Source of the DNA: Methanobacteriota archaeon
Lineage (GTDB): Archaea; Thermoplasmatota; Thermoplasmata; RBG-16-68-12
Direction of reading: 5' to 3'
NCBI GenBank assembly: GCA_005879045.1
Contig: VBLV01000059.1
Coordinates: 1 to 8,394, forward strand
Length of the DNA: 8,394 bases
In this document: positions 1 through 6,100 of the stretch, piece after piece
Layout: every line of letters starts with the position of its first letter
Numbering within the stretch: the first letter of the stretch is position 1
Program-made: the position numbers and the translations under genes
Notes under the pieces: generated by a model
What the model saw: only the letters and a program-made list of their open reading frames with translations
Databases searched by the model: none
Told to the model about the DNA's origin: nothing

Positions 1-138
1 GGCTTGTCCGTCGGCGGTGGCCTGACGGTCAGTGGGGCCGCGGGGGTCCTCCGGTCAAACGGATCGACCGTCTCGGTGGCCGGGAATGTTTCCGTGAACA
101 ATGCGGGCGGCTACATCACGTCCGGCGGCACCGGTTCG
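1..138 (+). repeat. Module D1 of ectodomain array 1
   Basis: Residues 1-46, entering mid-array. The segment GGGLTVSGAAGVLR recurs at residues 256-269 as GGGLTVSGASGVLR. Over 41 aligned residues (1-41 against 252-292) I count 31 identities with no gap, and both copies end in a GYITS stretch just before a Trp-rich A or B module. It looks like two or three rungs of a beta solenoid. The array must begin upstream, since no opener domain or signal peptide is visible here. Confidence 0.75.
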
Positions 139-3100
139 TGGACCGTCTCCGGATCATGGACGAACGCGTCCACATCCGCGTCCTGGAGTTTCGCGTCTCC
201 CATCACGTTCAATTCGTCGGCCTTCCAGACGATGACCTTCGCCGTCCTCCCAGGAGCTGCTGCCGAGTTCATCGACATCGCGTTCAACAGCGGCGCGTCG
301 ACCGTCACGTTCACCATGGCGACGAACCGCCTCATCTGGTCGGGGACCTTGTCGGTCCAGGCTGGGGCCGGAGCGACCACCCTCGCGACGAGCAACCTGG
401 CCCTCACCGGCGGCGCAATCACCATTGGCAACGCGGGCACTCTGACGGCGAATGCATCCGCGGTGAGTGCATCGAACGTCACGATGACCGGCGGTGCGTC
501 GGGTACGCTGACGCTGACCACCGGCGCATGGACCGTCACCGGCAACTGGGACACATCCGGCGCAGGCTCGACATTCACAGGCGGAGCCAGCACCGTGACG
601 ATGACCGGAGCGGGCACGACCGTCAAGATTCTGAACGCGTCGAACGGGTTCGCTGCTCTCACCGTCAGCGGCACCGTATCGGCCGCCTCGGCCCTCACGA
701 CGTCGGGACTCGTGACCGTGAGTGGTACGCTCGACACGACGGCCGCGAACTATGGCCTCACGATTGGCGGCGGACTCACCGTCAGCGGGGCGAGCGGGGT
801 GCTCCGCGCGAATGCGTCGATCGTCTCCGTGGGCGGGAACCTGAATGTCAACAACGCCGCGGGCTACATTACGTCGATGGCCGGTGGTTCTTGGACGGCG
901 TCTGGGTCGTGGACGAATTCCTCGGCATCGGCGTCGTGGAGCTTCGCCGCACCGATCACCTTCAACTCGTCGGCCTCGCGGACGATGACCTTCGGCAACC
1001 CAACCCTGGAGTTTGCCGGGAACGTCACGTTCAACTCCGGCGCCTCGACGGTCACTTTCACAATGGCCGCGAACAACCTGGACGTTGGCGGGACGGTCTC
1101 GATCTCAGGCGGCGCCGGAACGACGACGCTGAACACGAGTGGTTCAAACCTCGCGATCAACGCGGTCGCATTGGTCGTGAACGCGGGAGGAGCCCTCACG
1201 GCCAATGGGTCCACGATCACCGTCACCTCGATGGACACCCACCTCGGGACATTCACGGTCGGCGGCTCGAACGTCGTCGTGAACGCATCGGGCGGCTCCA
1301 TTAACATCACGCAGACTGTGAACAATCTCACGGTCAGTCCGGTCGTCTCGACGACCTTCACCGGGTCTCTCACGTGGACAGGAACGCTCGCCTTCACGAA
1401 CGCCGGGACTGTGGCATTCGGAACGAACAGCCTGACGTCCAGCGGCGCTGCGACGTTCACGTTCGCATCGGCGACGATCACGATGAGCTCGGGGAACTGG
1501 GATACGTCCTCGGCAACGACCTTCACGGCGACGAGTTCGACGGTTACATTCTCCGGGACGGGGAACCTTCGAATTGGGGGGAGCGCCTCGTTCGGTGCGC
1601 TGACCGTCAGTGGTGGCACCCGGACTCTCCAGAGCCAACTCACGACCGCGGGACTGCTGACCCTGTCCGGCGGCACCTTCGCCAAGGGTACGAACGCGCT
1701 CACCGCCAACGCCGGATTCACGATGTCGGGCGGCGCGCTCACCTCAACGTCTGGTGCGGTCAGCATCCCCGGCAATGTATCGATCGCGGCCGCGTCCTAC
1801 ATCGTCTTCGGCTCCGAGACTTGGACCGTGAGTGGCTCGTGGACGGACAATTCCACGTCGGCGAGTTGGTCGATTGGAACCGCGACCGTGGCCTTCAATG
1901 CGTCGTCGTCGCAGACGATGACGTTCGCTGCCCTCCCGGGGAACGTAGCCGAGTTCTACAACGTGACCTTCGACAGCGGCGCGTCGACGGTCACATTCAC
2001 GATGACGACGAACGCCCTGGCATGGTCCGGAATCCTCACGGTCCAGGGAGGGGGCGGGGCGACGACGCTCGCTACGGGCAATCTCGGCCTCACCGGAGGC
2101 GCCATCGCCGTCGACAATGCGGGAGTCCTCGCTGCGAACGCCTCCGCGGTGTCCGTCTCCGGATTGACGATGACCGGAGGGGCGAGCGGCACGTTGACGC
2201 TGACGACCGGTTCATGGGCCGTCTCCGGCAACTGGAACACGAGCGGGGCGGGCTCGGTATTCGCGAGGGGAATATCGACGGTCACCTTGACCGGAGCCGG
2301 TCGGACGGTATCCATCCTCAACGCCTCGAACGGGTTCTACAACCTGACCGTCTCGGGCACCATCACTCAGTCAACCGGCATCGATGTGTCTAATTCCTTG
2401 ACGGTGAGCGGAACGCTGACGACCGGAGGGTTGAACATCACGGGCGGTTCGAACCTCTTCGTCCCGGACGGTGGCGCCCTGGCGGCAGGCACCTCGACGG
2501 CCACGTTCACCAACGTCACGATGACCGGAGCGGTCTCGGGTACGATCACCCTGACCGGCGCATGGACGGTGAGCGGGTCTTGGGACAGCACCGGCCCAGG
2601 CTCGGTTCTGAACTCCGGGACATCGACCGTAATCTTCACCGGGACCTCTCAGACAATTGCCCTCGCGTCGGGCCAGATGTTCTACAATCTCACAATCGGC
2701 GGCACGGTTTCGATCAACTCGTCGGTGACCGCGGCGGCGACTTTGACAGTGAACAACGGCGCTGTCCTCACAAAGACCGGCCAGACCATCGCCTTCAACA
2801 CATTGGCGGAGAACGGGACCGGGAGCATCGTCGATGGATTGATCACCGTCCTGAACTTCTCCGTCATGAACAGCGACGGAACGAGCCTCACGGCTATCAG
2901 CATCTTCACGGCGTGGACGATCGACTCGGATTACACGTGGACCCATTCATCCACGGTTGCGACCTCGACAATCACCTTCACCATCGGAGGGAACACGAGC
3001 GGGCAACGATTCAATGTGACGAAGGACGCCGTGGACTTCACGAATGGGCTCGTGAACGGTACCGGTCAGATCATCTTCACGATGCTCGGCTCGGACCCGG

Positions 3101-6100
3101 TCGTCGACGTCCGCCTTACATCCCCTTGTGGGGGCAATCGATATTGGATCGGCGGGACGGGTAGCTGGTCCCAGACGGGCCACTGGGCGGATTCGTCGGG
3201 CGGGGTGAATGGATGCTCTGTCCCGAACTCTTCGAATCCGGTCTTCTTCGACGCGAACTCCGGAGGCGGATCCGCCACGATTAATCTGAATGTGGCCGTA
3301 GCTTCGCTCAACACGACCGGGTGGACCGGAACGATTGCGATCGGATCGTTCGACCTCGCTGTCAGCGGCAACATTATCCATGCCGCGGGAATCATTTCGA
3401 TTGGCGCCTCCTCGAATGCCGGCCTGACGGCCACCGGGACGCTCACTCTCTCGGGTTCCTCAGTCCTCGACGGGTCCGGCGTGGCGTCTCTGGTCGCGAT
3501 CTCCGGCGACACGTCAATCACGAGTACGTCGGCCTACTTCCGGATGGGAAGCGGCACCTGGACATTCGCAGGCTCCTGGTCTAACAACAGCACCTCGACG
3601 AACTGGGTCGCAGGAACCGGCGTCGTGATCTTCGATTCTCCCTCTTCGCGAACGTTGACTTTTGCGAATCTCGCAGGCGACGAATTCCACGATGTGACAT
3701 TCCAGTCCGCCGCGGGCAGTGGGACAATCGTCTTCTCGATGGCGGCGAACGGCGTGCGCTGGAGCGGCCTCCTCCTAATCCAGGACTCCGCGGGATCGAC
3801 GACCACGCTGGCGACATCGAATCTCTCTTTGACCGGCGGATCCCTTGCAGTCGGCAACTCGGGAATCCTCACCGCAAACGCATCGAGCGTCGCCGTGGTC
3901 GACGTCATGTTGACCGGCGGAGCCTCCGGTACGCTGACCCTCACGAGCGGGTCTTGGACCGTGAGCGGGCAGTGGGATACCTCGGGCGCCGGTTCGACGT
4001 TCGCTCGAGGAAACAGCACGGTCACGATGTCGGGCATGTCGGGGAGTGTTGCGACCCTCGATGCGACCAATGGATTCAACAATCTGGTCGTCTCCGGGAC
4101 GATCACGCAGAACACCGCGCTCGAGGTGCGCGGCACGCTGTTCGTAACGGGCAGGCTCACCACATCAGGAAACAACATCACCGGGGGCGCCAACCTCGCG
4201 ATCTCTGGAGGCGGGAGCCTGATCGGGACGGCGTCTTCGATCGTCGTCTCCGGGGTGACAATGAACGACGCCGCGACGAATTCCATTTCCCTGACAACCG
4301 GCTCGATTTCCGCGTCGGGCTCATGGGACACCTCTGGATCATCGTCGGCTTTCACTGCCGGATCGTCCACGGTGACCCTCACCGCCGCCTCCGGAACGAT
4401 TGCGCTCGGGCCCGCTCAAGGGCTCGCGTCGTTGATTATCGCAGGGAACCTCTCGTTGGCATCTCCGTTGACCGTCTCCTCCCTCACCATTTCCTCGGGT
4501 GGACTCGCCAAGGGCCCGTACTCGCTCACGGTGAACGGGAACGTGACGTTGGCCGGTGGCTACCTCACATCGACGTTGGGGTCCGTCTCCATCGCGGGAA
4601 ACGTGAACGTCTCTTCGGCGTCGTCCTACATCGCCTTTGGCTCGGGAACCTGGACCATCTCCGGGAATTGGACGAACGCCTCGACCTCGGCATCGTGGTC
4701 CGCAGGATCGGCCGTTGTCACATTCAACGCGACGACGGATCAGATCATGACGTTCGCTGGAGCCAACCTGGCCGGCAACGAATTCGGCACGATCGAGTTT
4801 GACAGCGGCTCCTCCACCACCACGTTCACGATGGCCTCGAACGGCCTCGTGGCGCAGACGGTCGTAATACAAGGTGGCCCCGGGACGACCACGTTGACGA
4901 CCTCGGGCGCGAGTCTCCCGATTCTCGCGAATGCCCTGACGGTGGACGTTGGTGGGGCGCTCACCGCGAACGCGAGCATACTGACGGTTCGGTCGCTGAG
5001 CACAGCCACCGGCGCATTCGCGGCCGGGACCTCGACCGTCGTCGTCAACATCTCTGGCGGCTCCATCAATGTCACACAGACTCTGCACGACATCGTCGTG
5101 AGCCCCGGGATCAGCACGACCTTCGCCTCGAGCATCACCTGGTCCGGGGCGCTGACGCTGACGAATTCCACGTCCATTTTCGACGGCAATCTGACTTCAA
5201 GCGGTCCTGCGGTCCTCAACCTCGGAACCTCCACGCTCTCCATCGCTGGATCATGGGACACCTCCTCGGCGGCGACTCTCGCGTCGATCGACTCTGCGGT
5301 GACGTTCACCGGCGGGAGCGGCACGATCACCCTCGGTGCGGGCCAGCGGTTCGCCACATTGACCATCGCCGGGACCGTCGCTCTCGGGTCCGACCTGACC
5401 GCGGACTCCCTGACCGTGACAAGCCCGAACGTCCTGACGATGACGAGCCACCGCATCGCATTCAACAGCCTGACGGTCAACGGGACGATTACGGACGGCT
5501 CCGTGAACGTGACCGACCTCACGATCACGAACAGCGATACGTCGGCCTTTGTCACCATCGCAGGGTTCAGCGAGTGGTCCCGAGGTTCCTCGTACACCTG
5601 GACCCATACCTCCAGCGAATCGTCCCAGACGATCACGTGGACGATCGGTGGAAATGCCGCGGGCATTCCGTACACGGTGACGAAAGACGGCTCGTCGTTC
5701 GCAAGCGGAACCGTCAACAGTTCCGGTCAGGTCGTCTTCACGATGCTCGGGTCCGACCCCGCCATGCACGTGACGGTGCACAACCCGATCCCGCCTCCGT
5801 GGTGGCAATCCTCCTACATGCTTGCGATCTTCCCCATTGGAATCCTGTTGGGTGTTGCAATGTTCGCGCAACGACAGCGCTGGAGGCCCGCAAAGGCCTT
5901 CCTCGTGGACGACAACGGTCGAATGATCAGGGAATTCACCCTGGACCCGTCTTGCCAGGTCACCTACGACCAAGCGGTGCAGGCGGGCATCTTGGACGCG
6001 GTCGACAAGCCGATCAAGGTCGCGAAGTACCACGGCCAAACGGTCCGCGGGGATGCTTTGGGAGTCGTGCTCCTCGCCTACGGACCCGTCACGCTCGAGC

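Noticed and set aside
138..2393. Frame 3 open frames at 138-1304 and 1374-2393 on the + strand
   Set aside because: Their Arg/Asp/His-rich translation is typical of out-of-frame GC-rich DNA, and they overlap the real frame completely.
864..5717. Several antisense open frames (864-1775, 3534-4382, 4740-5717) rich in Val, Pro and Ala
   Set aside because: They mirror the repeated Gly/Ser/Thr codons of the + strand repeats and resemble each other only for that reason. No domain logic or plausible gene layout.
1..5778. Autotransporter, two-partner secretion or sortase-anchored adhesin
   Set aside because: The solenoid-like repeats would fit, but no beta-barrel or LPxTG-type sorting signal follows. 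Instead there is a TM helix and over 800 cytoplasmic residues.
1..5778. DNA-level tandem repeat or CRISPR-like array
   Set aside because: The repeats are long, diverged in nucleotide sequence and in frame with the protein. There are no short identical repeats with regular spacers.
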